Of a stretch of 64,000 nucleotides of DNA, positions 28,255-43,250 are shown in pieces. Below the pieces are notes generated by a model. That model made no database searches. It worked only from the letters and a program-made list of their open reading frames with translations, and was not told the DNA's origin. Source of the stretch: Archegozetes longisetosus (taxonomy: Eukaryota; Arthropoda; Arachnida; Sarcoptiformes; Trhypochthoniidae); contig JAEMBT020000009.1 in the NCBI GenBank assembly GCA_018873245.2, positions 18,259,337-18,323,336 of the forward strand. Direction: 5' to 3'. The number at the start of each line of letters is the position of its first letter. The stretch's first letter is position 1. The position numbers and the translations under genes are program-made.

Positions 28255-31200
28255 GCTTCTCTATCAAATACAGAGAAAGCATAAAATGATAGTAAATCTC
28301 CCCTAAATCACACACAGCTAGTAATGATGGACTGTTCCTAGGAGAGAGAACAGCCTCCACATATCAGTTGTTCGTCAGTTCTGGCGAACAGAAAGAGAAG
28401 TCGTTTATATGAGATTCAATGCGCATTGTATGAGAGTTAGTGTCAGTGTATTGCAAGTTGAGTGGTATAGAGTGCATCAAATGGCAAGTTAGGCATCAGT
28501 ACCATATGAAGTATTTGTATTGCTAGAACTGAAATAATCGGGTTTTCTCAACTACTTCTATTCATTGTGAAATGCCTTAAATGCTAGAGAAAGTGCATCT
28601 ATTTGTGTCTATCCATTCAATTTTTGGTTAACATGACTCATGATTCACTCAATGGCAATCATTTGATCAAATCAATTTTCAATACGATTTATCAACTATT
28701 TCTTATTGTATGTATAACTTGATTTAAAAGTTAAGCTTGTTTGTTTTCGCAAAACACGAGTATTTTCACTATTGATGTGACAATTAATAACAATCATGTA
28801 AAGTGTTGCATAATTGCAGGTAAGATTTCTCATTTTTATCATTGTTTTCAATATGTTATCAACTTTTGCATTTAGTGTAAAATACGATTGCACTCATTAT
28901 GCAATCAAATTGAGTTAAATATTTTCAACAATAAATTAAACATCACATGCTTGACGCTCACAATCGATTCAATTATTGCCTCTTCTTATGCATTTTATTC
29001 ATAATAAGTTTATTAATTGTTAGTTTTGAACCGAAAAACAGTGTATAAACTATAACTTATGTACTATTTGCTTATAGATTATGACATCTCTTAATGTTCA
29101 AATAGTTTTATGGGCACTGCTAAAGACATTTAGTTCGATCTTAATTACGATACGACAAAAATTGATCACATAATTACACATTTTGATAAAATAAGTCCAT
29201 AAAGAGGGCTCACGTTTAAGGATAAGAATTGAGTTAAGGTTGAAGTTAGTGAGCATATTATGCGTTTGAGTCAATTATATTTTATTGTTTATTCGTCCGC
29301 ATCCCTATAAATGATAAGGTGGAGATCGTATTTATTACATAATAGTCTCATTTACCTTAACGTTTCTCAAGGTTGACATTCAAAGAATCTGTCATTAAGA
29401 ATTTGCAGCCACTATTAATGCATTTTTTTCTATATTCTTAATTCCTTTTTCTTCGTATTTCTTAAACCCCTTATTATGTGGTGTTGTCTTTCGTGATGTG
29501 CGGGCGTTGGCCACTATTTTTCAGATATTTCTCAGCTATTTTTTAGACTTAAGAAGGAAAAAAGCCTTCAGGTCAAGAGTCTGATTTGACACTTCACAAT
29601 CTGATGCATACATTGTCCGAGAATTGACTTTTCACTATTTGTTTGAATTTATTACTTTTTTAGTTCAAACATTACTAGTTCTGTATTTCTAATATTTAAC
29701 TAATCTGTTTTCAATTTACACTTTAACTATTACCTTAACCCTAAAAGTATGGCTTTTGGGGAGATGTGAGATATATAGTGAAAGCAACAATATGAAAATT
29801 GCATCCCTTTTGACAATTTGCCCAAATAGACTGACAATCGCCTGAAAACAAAAACAACTCTATTCAATATAATATGAAAACAGAGAGAAACACATAGAAA
29901 TTTGTAAGTGGAAAACCAGAATGCTCAATACCAGAGTGCTGACAGTGTTTTCAGTATATACTCAACTTTTAAGTGAGAATCTAACCACCGAAATGATCTC
30001 TGAGGGCAATTTTTATGTAATAAGAAAGTATGATTTTAGTTACTTTTCATCACCAGCTTTCTAATGAAAACATATAATTTTAATTAACTTAGGAATGCTG
30101 TTTAAATGAAAGCATTTCTCACATCATTCATATACTACTAGTGCTAACAGAAGTATAGTTCAAACTAATGCAGACTATTATAGAGGGATCTCGCAAATTT
30201 ATATCTCTAAAATGTGAAACATTCTTCAGTTAAATAATGAAAAATTCTAATTTTTATTATGAAGTAATCAAATGTTGGAAGATACGAAACAACTTTATTT
30301 ATTTCATTCATTTAAGCCAACTTTAATTTATTAAAAAGCAATAAAACAAATTTGTTTCGTGTCGAATGCTTTTGAAAATCGCTAATACGCTAGCATAAGT
30401 ACGAGTGCGAAAAAAATACTTCTATTAAATATAACTTTTTTGATGAAAAGAAATCGCGAATAAAGCTTCTGAGTAAAAACAAATGAATTAATTGTATGAA
30501 TATTTGTTATTTTTGAGTATCAGAAATTTAACCTTATGAGTGCTTGCGCTAAATAATTGATAGCTTGCTAGTATTTGATTATACCATTATCGAGCACAAT
30601 TTCAGCATTGATTCAAATCTACTCCCCCTAAAAGTGCAATTTATATGTTTTTGGTGGAGAGACGCATTTTTTGGTGCGATAAAATTTTTGGTGTGCGATA
30701 CAAATAGCGAGAGGCACTCGTATTGTATTGTAATGCTATAATGAAAGTGCCAATCGGACAATAGATGATTTTTTTTGGAAAGGCGTTATTATTTAAGGGC
30801 AAAATTCATTCGACCGAAACTGAGCAAAATGCTATTTCAACTTTCTTTTCATCTCTTCAAACCACTAAATTCACCACTAAATACTCGGCTTTGCATCACT
30901 TCTGCTTATACTCTTATGTATATATATATATTCTTATTCGTGTCTATTTGTGATAATATTGCGATCATTTGATTTGGGAACATCTCCCGATTCACCCAAA
31001 ATGTACTAAGTCAAAAAGTATTGGAGAGACTTAAGATAAAACTAGAATTTCTCTATTATTAAAAACATAAGCATGAGACCAATTACTGAAAATACTTTCA
31101 TAATTCAATAATTAGTAGCGAATCTGATTTGAGAAATTATACTTGATTTTAATACGAGTCCTAATGATTTATTGCTTATGAAATAACAAGCTTAGTGCAT

Positions 31201-31617
31201 TAAAGGGGTAATTTGCTTAGCAATACTCTGTATTTATGTTTATTTCGTGAAACTTTCAAACCGTTCAACAGATGTTTCCCCAAAAATGAAGTATTATTTT
31301 TGTTTTAAAGTATTATTTTTGCTTTTTTTTCTCAAGATTTATCGCTTCATTTTAGGTTAATACAATTGACTATTAATAACAGCAATAGACTGTAATTTCT
31401 ATTACAAGTGTTCACTCTATCAAACTATTTCTTTAGACGAGAACACTCTAATCACTTTAATAACTTTTGACAGTCAGTTCAAATGAATTGCATTTGTCTC
31501 GAGGCCATCAGTTTTCAATGGGACTAGACCATTTTTGTAGTAATTTTCCTGCCAATTTTCCAATGATTTATTCGACTTTTATGTCTGAATTTTGTGGCCA
31601 AATGTGTTAGTGTATGT

Positions 31618-31619
<2 letters not shown>

Positions 31620-31657
<38 letters not shown>
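31620..31657. repeat. (GA)n microsatellite
   Basis: Nineteen uninterrupted GA units. Confidence 0.95.
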
Positions 31658-31659
<2 letters not shown>

Positions 31660-32825
31660 AAGAGACCATAGACTGATTTAACTTCTGTTAGCAATAAAAT
31701 AAATACTAGAGAAACAATAGACTGGTATTCCATCAAACACTGAGATATAGTTAATGCGCGTTGCACAGAGAAACAAGAAAATAAGTTACATTAAAGGAGT
31801 GAACTGATGAAATAGTTGGTTATAGTCTAACAGATACTATATTTGTCATTGAGCGTTCTTTTACGTTTTTGCATCATTTTTTCTTAAGGCATCGCTTGTC
31901 TCTATGACAACTGAATCCTTACTTTAGTTACATCTCCTAAACAACGAGTATTTCTGATAGATACGTTTTGAGAAATTCCTGCTATCCTTTAATACTTCTT
32001 TTTTATATATATATATTTCTGGTTTGTCCCTCTTATCGAATTTGTTGATGCGCACAACTTTCTACTCATTTCCTCGTGTTTTCGTATCAATTAAAGTATC
32101 AATTATTCATTCGAGGTATATAAATGTGATATAAATCAGAATTGAAGCATGACTTTTCAATATTTTGCTTGCTTATACAATATTTTGTACTATGAATTTT
32201 TCATTTATTTAACAAAGCATACAACCTTTAAATCGTTTTATTTCATAATTAGACTAAACACCTTAAAGTTCATTCAATTGTGTTTATAATATTTTAAAGT
32301 ATTGCAATGTTAAATTTTAGCTCAATTTCTTAATACCTGTTTTGATCGAACAAAACAATGCGAGACCAGAAAAGTCTGCGCCCACATAAACATTACTATT
32401 CATCGCCATAGTTGTTTAGAGTTGAACTCGAGCTATTTATTCATATTATTCTGTTTAGATACGCAAATTTCTTTGTTGACTAATCAGGTAACTTTATATC
32501 TTGTAGGGTATACTTTTCTCAGACCCAAATTGATTAGCATTCTCATTTATTTATTCTCTATTCTCATCAATTTTCTTGCCACTCCATTGTTATGTTTGTT
32601 TCAGTAATTCCTACACAATTTCTACGTTTTACTGTTCATTCGATAATTTAAACTCAATTTTTAATAATTATTTCATTTATCAATAAATATGAAAAAGTTG
32701 CGATTCAATTATTTGATATTTAAAAAGCAGTTTGGTTCAAAAACTACGAAAATGTTCACATAACACTATTAAATTTGAAACAACTAGTTTGAAGAGAAAT
32801 AAAAAGAAACAAATGTTATAAAAGT

Positions 32826-32868
32826 TTTGGTTGGGTTACATTAGATTAGGTTAGGTTGGACTAGGCTT
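32826..32868 (+). repeat. Interstitial TTAGG-like repeat
   Basis: Degenerate TTGGG, TTAGA and TTAGG units. Confidence 0.7.
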
Positions 32869-34524
32869 GCTGAACAATTTGCACATATTCATTAAGACAT
32901 AGTAACTTTAACTATGAATTACACAAAGTCAGTGTTGATGTGTTTTGTTTGTTATTGCAATTAGATGTTAATGTTTGCTTTAGCCCATGACGAGTACACG
33001 AGTTTCTCTCATGAGACCTTTTCTCCAGAACGGACAACAGATCCAATACTGGCCACAATTCTTGGTCTCATTTTTCTTTTCTGATCTTCATCTTTATTTA
33101 AGTCACTTTTGCCATGCATTGCTTTCGTAGTAGTGGTACATTTATCTTAATTATGGTTCAAAATGAATGCCTTTCCTTATGATAGTCAGTCTATAAATAC
33201 TTTATTATTTCTGTCTCATTATAACTGAGTTGCTTTGCAGTAGTGAGTGTATCATCAAAACAGTAGCCCTTATGTCATCTATTTCTACATTAAATTATCT
33301 CAAAGATAATATCGTTTTTAACGTTACTTATTCTGTAAAAGTTAAATCAAGTAGTTAGATAGCGTTTTCTTGGGTCGAATAAGTTTTTATTAATTTTGAC
33401 AACACTTATTTCAATATAAACTAGGTTTTAAATTTGTCATTTTGTTTATACAAGCTTTTCAAAACTTCAAATTTTGATCGCAATTCAGCAGAAAAGCAAC
33501 AATAGTTTATTTGATTTATAAGATCGAAACTGATTTTATATAAATATTTACTACTATTTTGAATTAAAACCACACAATACAAGTAGAAGGAGGGGATGCA
33601 AAGTGTGAGTCAGAGTTAGCTAACATTTTATCCAGAATTAAATTAAACTTTGGCAAAAGTTTGGACAATTGTTTCTGGTGTGCACAAAGAAACCTCCAAA
33701 GCGATGACCTAAACAAGTATTAGAAGAACAGAAGAGACTAATAAAGTTGATCAGAAAATGTTAACCACAATATTTGGTATGGCCAGAAAATGAATCGGAT
33801 ATGGCTAACAAGCGACCGGAAATGAAGCCAACATCTCGGAAAAGGAGCCCAAGACTTAATATGTGTTTGTGGTATGAGTCAGTTTGATCACTCCTCCTAA
33901 TCAGACCTTTTGAGCTCCAAACAATCTTCAGTTGACAGTTAATGAATCGGTTAATTGCGCGACCGGACCATTTTTTGGTCTTATTTATTTGCCCGAGAGC
34001 AGCATCTATTCAAACAATTGTTTTGCTTGTTCTTTGCCAAAATGTGAGAAAATTGTGAGCATTTCATGCATCACGTGTTCCTAATGAACAATGTTTCGCT
34101 ACAATCTGTTTTCATAGTTCTCCCCCTTTTCAAGTTATATTTGTTGTCTCTCTATTTTTTGCTTTACTATTTAGTTACTAATATTCTGTGTGACAACGAA
34201 CAAATTAAGTTCAAACTTAGTTTCGAACTTCAATTTTTCACAAGAAAAGAATTATTTCCCAAAAATTTTAGAAAAGCATTGGAAGAGACTTAAAATAATA
34301 TTTATATTTAGAGCAAAGCTTTCATAAGGACAGAGCAGTATATTACTAACCGATTATTACTAATCGTGTGTTAGGCAGTATTTATATTTAGAAAACTGTT
34401 TTCTTTGGCTGATATCGCAACCATGTACTATGTAAGTGTGTACGTATGCCTTAATGCAACCCAAGTTTATATTCTTCCTTTTGATCTAGTAAGATTGCTT
34501 GTAACGCCAATTACTTATTTGCTT

Positions 34525-34571
<47 letters not shown>
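34525..34571. repeat. Compound (CT)n(AC)n microsatellite
   Basis: Thirteen CT units followed directly by ten AC units. Confidence 0.95.
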
Positions 34572-36334
34572 TCGATCTGTTTAATGCAGTCGAATCGACA
34601 GCTTCTGGTATTCAATATTTCATAAAATCTTATAGCAAATCTTTCTGTAAGTGTTGCGCTTGTAAATCTAACTATTTTTGATCTCTGATTTATTTGAAAT
34701 GTAATTCTCTATAAAACGCTTTCATTGATTCGACAGCATTATTCATATACTAGTCACTTATGTAAAAGCAATTTTATCACTTATGTGAATATCTACGATT
34801 TTTTCTATCCAAATTTTCGAATGTTTAGAAAAAAAAACTTCTGGCATATTTGGAATATCGAGCAAAAGAAGAAAATCTAGATTTGAAAATGCATTTTTAA
34901 TGATGAGAATTGTTATGAGAAACTGATTGACTCGTGAACGCGACTGCTTGCAACTATATGATAAATGTAAATTTGATGAGAAACGAGCTAGTTAATATTC
35001 AATACTAGTGCTAAGAAGAATAATAGAATTAGTTGTAAACTTGATCGTGTTGGTATATTTCAGTTATAGACTATAAATGGGATTGCAATGACTGCACTGC
35101 ACTCATTGAGACAAATATTAGCATTTGAGCGTCAGCTTCATGTATATAAGTTTGATGACTACGATATTATATAATATTAGTAAAAACGTAGTATTAGTTA
35201 CACCACTGTTTTCATATTGGTCACGCAATCGTCTCTTTTATATTAAAGTTTTTATGCTTGAAATAAGAATACAGATCAAATGTGTTATTTCTATGTGATT
35301 CTTATCCGGAAATAATATCTCTTCCATTAAATCAATGTATTGATAAAAATCAAAAGTAATAGTTACTTACCGTAAGTAATAATTTAGTCATCAAACTATA
35401 AAATGTGATTGATTTTTGCGACTTATTTCGAGTAACGTTGATTTGTTATATTTTTCAATAAGTATATATGTCAATTGAAAAGAACGCTTTTAATCTATTA
35501 ATCTATAATCTATGAATTAATCTATGAATTTAGCTCAAAAGTACTACTATGTATTATTGAACGCAGTTATGGACTTTAAAATTTGTTCAGCTTTCAGTGC
35601 TCTCTCAAATTGATTTGAACGCTAAGAAAAGCCAACCTCTAATGTGATTATATTTTGTTGAACATTGTTGATGGCAAAATATGCATAAATAGTCGACTAA
35701 GTGATGATATACAGCATCAAATATTTTCATGTTTAGAGTATAATATATTTTTTTCAGGATTTAGTGAGATTGCATCTAAAAACGCATAGCTCACTATTTA
35801 ATGACTAAATTTGAAAATTGGACAGAGATGCCTTTTAATAAATAGTTAATAATGAACACAATTGTGATTTTTGGGTCAAATTTTCACTCAGTTCACATCA
35901 CTTTAATTTATGACTTTATTTGCCAAAAGCATTATTTTCTGGGATTAAAACTGAAATATCAATTCAAGTTATCATTTGTGTGGTTAGATTTCTAAATAAT
36001 TTGGCAAATTTTTTTAATAGACCTTCAGGATTATCAAAAATAGCTTTTGACCAATTTTTATAGGCTGATGAACGATAAGAAACGACCATTTCTTACGATC
36101 AATATTTGAACGCAGAGCCAGTATTGGTGTTGCATTTGAGGTCAATAAGTGCTAAGGGATGCCAAGCTATAGAAATATACGTTTCTTTGGGTAATAGTGA
36201 ATATACACTACAGTTATACCAAACGTTATGTCAATATCGATTGTTTCGCTACAAAGTATTCTGTTCTGTAGCTCTCTGTTATGCCAGTCTCTGTGTGATT
36301 CTGGCTTATTTGGGATTTTGCTTTATTGCCAACC

Positions 36335-36400
36335 TTTTGCTCATTCCCTTCGAGCACTAATACTACTTTTTGCTCATTCCCTTAGAGCGCTAATACTACC
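36335..36400. repeat. 33-bp direct duplication
   Basis: Two copies of TTTTGCTCATTCCCTT plus the following AGAGC/GAGCA and CTAATACTAC, differing at a few bases. Confidence 0.85.
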
Positions 36401-37096
36401 TTTTTCTCAACTATTTCTTCACAAACTTTACAGAAACTTAAACACTTTATTGAGGATTGACGATCAAAATTTTTTACTAGAACAGTAATACTGTATTTCA
36501 AATTGAAATATACGCTTCCATTTTCAATTGTGTAACTTTTCATTTGAAAGTTTTAATTTCTAAAATGAAAACACTTGTACTGTGTAGATCGTGAGCACTG
36601 AACTTGATCTTAAGTTAGAAAAACATAATAAGAATTCAAATAAATATTTCATTTGATTTGTTTAATTGAATTAAAGGAGTAGCTGACAAATATTTTATTC
36701 TTATATAACATGTGCATATCTGAAAAATTAGGTACTCGACTCACAAATGATTGCATTGTATAAATTAAATTATAATTAGATTGTAATAAGTTTATAGAGT
36801 AGCACATTTCTGGATTTAATTGCTATTATGTAATTAGAAATGCAGGTTAGAGATGACTGATTTGCCTTTAAAAGCTATTATACTAATTCAGGTAAACTTA
36901 TGCAAAACTAGATACCAAACGTGAATCTGTGATCAACTTTGGTTAACATTAAAGAAGACATATTAACTAAAGTTAAGAGAGCAATGAGTACTACTGCATA
37001 GAATGTTAGATATTATTTTATTATTCCATCTAAAGTAAGATTGATTATAAACATCCCATTGCGACTTATTTGTATTATTGAAGAATTAGGTTTGCA

Positions 37097-37131
37097 CTCT
37101 CTCTCACTCACTCTCTCTCTCTCTCTCTCTC
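37097..37131. repeat. (CT)n/(CACT)n microsatellite
   Basis: CT repeat interrupted by two CACT units. Confidence 0.85.
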
Positions 37132-37787
37132 ATGTGTATCCATAATAGTTACAATTTTGATATACACTAAACCTATAACTCGGCATTGTATATGCAATAA
37201 CAATCTTAAGATGAGGTGATCCAAAAAGAGTACTAGAAAAGCAGGAGCAAATTAGATGTGATGGTAAGATGCGAGTGAATTACCTTCACTCGATTTTCTT
37301 ATAGAGTATTTTTCTTCAATTCCATTAGGAGTTTAGTGCACTCTCTCTCATGCACTTCTCATTTGGTGCACAAAATTGGGCCCATATATCATTTGTTTCT
37401 AACTATAACACTGACGCTCTGTTTAACTCTTTTTCTTCTTATTCCAGATATTTCCCGAGCGAACCTCTACTCAAACACTTTATTGAACTGAGAATCACAA
37501 CTAAACTTAAAGTCAACAAATGTAAAGGTATGGGCAAATTATTTAAAAGATCTATCAATTGATTTATGAATAGCACGAAAGAATAGTGTTTAACTCAATT
37601 TATAGAATCACTTATATAGTATTTGATAACTATATCGAATGAGACTAATTGACTCACTTTATGCTTGGCTATAACTGAAGACCAAACCAATTGAATGAGA
37701 AAGACTTGATAGGGTTATTCGACAGAATAAGTGATGATTCTCCAAGATAATTGTGAATTTAGTAAAAGCACATGGTTGTAAGAATTT

Positions 37788-37880
37788 CAGAATTGAATTA
37801 TGTTCACAATTGAATCATGTTCAAAATTGAACCATATTCAGAATTGAACCATGCTCAGAGTCGAATCGTGTTCAGAATTA
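37788..37880. repeat. Tandem repeat, 19-20 bp unit
   Basis: Five diverged copies of TTCAGAATTGAATCATG. Confidence 0.85.
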
Positions 37881-40738
37881 TTTACTTAGATGTACATAAG
37901 TAGTAAATTGAATTTGATCCAAAGGATAGATCGAAAGTAAATTAAGATAAGGTGTTGATGTAATTTTGGTTTCGTGTAATCTAACACCAAATGAAGTTCA
38001 CATTATATTGTTTCGGTCATTCAAATGTAATCTTAATGCATGTGATGCCAAAACTGTATTGTTCTTCACGAGGGAAGTCATGGCAACAAATGATTCTCTT
38101 TAGACCTTTAGTTAGAATGTCTTATAAAACGTATTCGTATATATTGTAGTATTGGTTACTTCATTTCAAACACTTCTATAGTCATGAAAGTGATCATAGC
38201 GTTAATACTTTCTTTTGCTGCGACAACACTTGTGATTGAGAGGAATAGCCATTAGTTTAGTTATTTCTTAGTATTTTGTTTCAATATGAGTAAACTATTG
38301 ATCGTTTCGATCATCGAAAGTATTTACTATATATTCAATTAGAGTTAGAAAGTGCATATCGGTATAGCTTTTGTTAATAGCTGAACTACGCCACTGTTTT
38401 AGATTGAATCAACTTAATATAGCAATGCTTATGCCTCTGTACTTTACCTGAAACAAAATGAGCCAACTCGCTATTATGTTTGACTTGCGATTTTACGCTT
38501 AGATCTTCTCTTCAAATAGAATCTAATCTTATGGTAATCACTCAAATCAATTTTAATGTTACTTCTATTTTGTAATTGTGTTCGAGTTGTTCGTTAACTT
38601 AGTTGAAAATAATCAAAATTGAAGATAATTAAGATTGAAAACAATCAAGATTGAAATTAAAATCAAAATTTATAAATTATTCAAATTGTTCTGAATCAAC
38701 TCTGATAAATGAATTTGAGCATTTAAATGAGTCACTTTTGAAGCCCTTTCGAGAATTGCTGAACCGTTTTCTAGACCCATCGATAATTTAACTTTAATTA
38801 ATAGCTAACTGTCGGCTCAAAAGTGACATAAACTTAAACTTAAAATGAGTGAATAATAGTTACGAAATAATATCTGATATGAATCGATAGAGCAATTTGA
38901 TGGAAGTGGTTTAATTTGCTGTTAGAGCTGGACAATTAAATACTTTGACAGAGCGGTTTCGGAGCAGTTTCATCAAAAAGTTGAAAGTAATTCGAAACCC
39001 ATCCGCACTGAGAGCACACTCGATGTTAAGTGTATGAACGGTTGCGCGAGTGCTCTGTCTTCTAATGCAAATATGGTTTTAAATTACACAGTTTTGGGAC
39101 AATAGGCTTATATTTCGCCTCAGACTCTATTTTATTTGAATTCCATTTGAGTACAGGAGAAGCAAAGTATACGAGCAAAGAGTAAGAGATGAGTCAGTGG
39201 CACACAATTCGATAATAGGAGTAGTAATGCTTTTAACTAAAAATGTGCTCAACCATTACGCAAATATATTTGCTCATTGTAGTGGCTAAAGGTTCAAAGT
39301 ATTCTACGAGAACTGTCATATGCAATCGTGTCAATATATCTCTTATCGTATGCGTACTTTAGATTGATTCGTGTTCTTCATTCTTAAAACTCATAATAAT
39401 GGCTTGTTTTAATACGAGATTGTCTTTCTTAATATGGCATAATTGTGCAACATTTCAAGCAATTCATTCGTGTAATTGCAGCAAATAGATCTATATGAAA
39501 TTTGAAATTTATCGATCAAACTTAGCTTTAGTATTGTGCTGAGCGTCTTACTCATTAAGGCACGCATTTGTTATGTTAAACAATAACTGACTCTTTACTA
39601 TAGCGCTGATCCAAATCATATTGATTTATATAAGAATTTTTGAAGAGTTAGTCTTTAACAGAAAAGTTACCATATATTACAGTCTGAAACAGTAGTTGAT
39701 TGAAAATAGATGACAAATAGTTGATTAACGACAAAATTATAAAGTAAGACAAAAATGCAATCAGTTATGTGTAACTCTAATAGCATATGTTTCTTCTCAT
39801 GCGTTACATGTCAAATATGCTCTAAAGGATGTCCAAATCAGTTTGATCCTTGTCGCTGATATATTCACTTTTGTCGTATTATCCTGTCTTAAGAATGTGT
39901 AAAGAGAAAGGATGACTTGAAAAAAAATAATCCTCTTTTTGTTATTCTTTTTCTGAGGACATATCTCGTGTCCAGTGAGGCAAAAAACATCTCTTTATGT
40001 ATTAAACGAAATCGTTATTGTATTTATGTATTGCTCAGATTGCAATCCCTTATGATTGTTGGCGTTTAACTCACTATAGGATTCCTACAAACAATTCAAA
40101 TTCAAATTCAAATATATTTCAGTTTATTAATGAAGACAAAACCAATTGAAATAATTATTTACAGTTTCCTATATTCTTAAGTAAGTGCTTTAACGGATGT
40201 CTCTGATCATTGACTGAACTGAATGTGACACTTCTTAGCTGATAGTGACACTAAATGCCTGAAACTATTTTCTGTCACATTTCAGTGTATCATTAGTGTT
40301 TGCTATTATACAAGTCCACAATCAAATATTTGAGTCATTCATTCATTGATTGTGTCAAATAGTCTTAACATTAAGTTTTGGACTAATAATTCAAACATCT
40401 TATACTTAATAGAACTATCTTTCTCAATTTTTTACAATCATATAATATTCGATATAAAACAGACTTTTTGACGACCACAGATAATAAATTAGGTGTCAGT
40501 ACGTATGCAGTAATGCTCGTATGAAAAAAAAGAAAATTATAATACTTTTGCACATAGACTGTATTCCCTCGTTATGTAAAGTCAATTTCTTGATCGTTAA
40601 TATTGTGATCATATCGTCTGTTGTAATGACATTTCATGTTTCATATTCATGAATAGCCGTTGGGACTTAAAGCCACCCTTCATATGGGATTCTCATTCAA
40701 GTTATATCAGCTTTTCTGCATTTTATACCCCTCTCTCC

Positions 40739-40758
40739 ATACACACACACACACACAC
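40739..40758. repeat. (CA)n microsatellite
   Basis: About ten CA units. Confidence 0.9.
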
Positions 40759-43127
40759 TGTGTCTTTTTAGATGAATGATTAATGCTTTGGACCAATACA
40801 CATACTCATATAAGGTCAATGGTTGCCACCCGTTTAGTATGGATTGAGAGTTGAAAATATTAGTTATGATTTTCATAATTCTCTATAGATAAGTAGGTTA
40901 TTATTACCGGATTATAGTTTCCATACATAATGCTCAATAACTCAATTTAGAGCTCAATTCCATGAAATTCTATCCCGTAATCGAAGAAATGGATTCTGAA
41001 ATGATTTTATGAACCAACTTATTTGCAAAATAAATGATTTTCATATTAATCTTTTTAATCTGCGGTGCGATTCAATGTTTTTTCCATATATATGGACTAA
41101 AGATTGAGTCACTCTAATGAACAAATATGAACCCTCACAAAATATCTATTATGCGTTTACTTATTATCAAGTCTTTAGTTGGTGATGTTTCCATTTATTT
41201 TGTTTAATCACTTGAACATCATTTTCTATACGTCTATTTTCATTAGTGCGCAGATATTCAATATTATATTGAAAGGGTAACCAAATTTCATATAACGAGA
41301 GACTCTATCAGTTTCTCCTTTGTTAGGCTGCCAATGGATTGGTAGACAATTCTTATAATTCACAGTTTATTTCTCGAATTAGTTGCATTTTAATAATGAA
41401 TGCATTTTTGGTTTCATTCAGGTTTTGTTAATCGATTACTCAGAGCCTAATCAATTATTTGTTTAGGATTTAGTATTATGAACCTCGAGTTTCCCTCTGT
41501 TGAGACTGAACAAAATATTGCTCGACCAAACTTGTCCAAACAGTTATTTCTGATATTAGGCAACAACTCTGTTGGCTCATAATTCAAGCTAAATCTTAAT
41601 TGTTGCAGCTCAAAGTTTGGCCGAGTTACCTAAAGTTTGTGTTGTACTGATCATTGAAAATGCAGTCTATCACTTCAATTACTTATCGTTGAACTTAATT
41701 CTAGAATCTGAAGACACATAGCTTTAATCTGGAACCTCTTTTGATTGTTAACAAATATACTTAAGATCCTTTAAGTATATAATCTCGAGACTCTATTATT
41801 TACATATAATTGAAGCGAATTTTAGAGAAATATAGAATGTAAACAAAAGCTAGAATTGTTCTAAGAATAAACTAACTTATATTAGTTGAGCAAACATATT
41901 TACGAATTAATTGATTTGTAATTGTTGACCACATATGTTTGTAAGAATATGTTCTCTTCAATTAGTCGACACAATGACGCCTAAAGGCAAATAAACTTAA
42001 TTTATTCTTTCGATCATTGTTATTATTATTTTAGTGTTTGTATTATTCATTTGAAAATTGAATTTGTCTTATAATAACACATGAAATGAAAATAGAAATA
42101 GATTGCAAATAGTTGTACTGAGTATATAGTACTTATATATTTCTGTTTTAGTGATCAAGTTATGTGTTAAGAAAATTGTGAAACTTCTCAACAATCAGTA
42201 CATACTTTCAATTGATAGTCTATGACATGATTTGATGACATTTTCTCATTATTCGTACTCTATTTTGTCTTAAGCATTGACTGAGCATATTTTCTTGTTA
42301 GTGTGTCCTCATTCTTAGCAACAGCAATGATAAATTGAACATAGAGTTTGCAAAACCATTGTTCATATTAGCAAATTCTATGCGCAATATATAATATATC
42401 TTACTCTTTCTAAGTTATATTGGTTCATCCAAATACTCAACTATCAATTATTTATTTCTTATTTATATTTTTATTTAACTATTTAATCAGCAAATGTTCG
42501 GTTGTTGAAAATCTTAAGAGTTTGAAGCCTATCTTCAAGTTTATCAATATGAAATGCAACTCTTCAATGTTTATCATTTTATCAATTAACAAGTTTGTTC
42601 GTCTCTAAAATTAATTTGTTTACGGAAAACCTGATTCAAATGATAAACAACGGATGTTTATAGTAATTTTTTTTCTAAAAGATGATCTGTTTGAGCATAA
42701 ATCATTTTATTGGAAAATGGAGGCAAAATAGGCCCTGAAATAGACCCCCAGATAGACCCTCACCCTGAGAAACGAGTGACTTTCTCATCTCATCTCAAGC
42801 TTAAGTCAACGGAATCAAAATTTGGTAGAAGCAGACAAAAAAGAAGAAAACAGTCCATTAATTTGCTGATCGCATTGACATAAACGAGAAGCGATGTCTT
42901 TATATTATTTTCTTTCTCCATTTTAGTTCATTTCTTCTTATTATTATTTTTTTCATTGAGTGATAAAAGTTTTCATTGACTAACTCAGTCAATAGACTGG
43001 TTGATAGAAGTTTTTAGTCCCTTAACTAGAGTGAGCTGAAGGAATGAGAGGCGATTTGGAAAATTGAACGGCAATATAAGGTTATTAGTCGGGAGGAGTT
43101 TTGTTGAACTGATTAATTTGCTTGGAA

Positions 43128-43250
43128 ATGATGATCATAATAGAGAATCCTAGTGTTGGCATATATGCCCTCCCCAATGAATATACACCCCCGTCAATGC
43201 TGAATAGCCCCCAACCTCGTAATACATTGGGCGACAATTTATCGCCAAAA
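43128..43250 (+). CDS. Candidate proline-rich coding exon ending at a GTGAGT donor
   Basis: Open frame with ATGs at 43128 and 43131, encoding a Pro/Asn-rich peptide (YALPNEYTPPSMLNSPQPRN, then LSPK) and ending exactly at AAAA|GTGAGT (phase 0). It lies 5.5 kb upstream of teneurin exon 1 on the same strand, in a locally higher-GC patch. Its phase does not match any teneurin exon directly: joined to 48751 it hits a stop within 13 codons, so it would act as a leader or upstream ORF at best. It could be an alternative first exon of teneurin, an exon of an unknown gene, or chance. Confidence 0.25.

Larger units (their letters stand above)
23920..43127. other. AT-rich gene-poor region
   Basis: About 19 kb without a recognisable gene. 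Holds the longest microsatellite (24649-24714), minisatellites at 26392 and 26885, TTAGG-like patches at 28221-28254 and 32826-32868, (GA)n at 31620, a compound (CT)n(AC)n at 34525, a 33-bp duplication at 36335, a 19-20 bp repeat at 37788 and (CA)n at 40739. Confidence 0.6.

Noticed and set aside
31524-31766. 80-codon minus-strand ORF with a long Ser-Leu run
   Set aside because: The run is only translation of a (GA)n microsatellite; flanks look random. The same applies to the minus-strand ORFs through the repeats at 4758, 13891 and 47356.
36106-36488. Two overlapping + ORFs of 84 and 86 codons
   Set aside because: They overlap in different frames, span the 33-bp duplication and lack splice or start context; length is within chance for this base composition.
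39555-39575. TAAGGCACGC, identical to the first ten bases of miR-124
   Set aside because: The match ends after ten bases and there is no complementary arm within 80 bases on either side, so no hairpin precursor forms.
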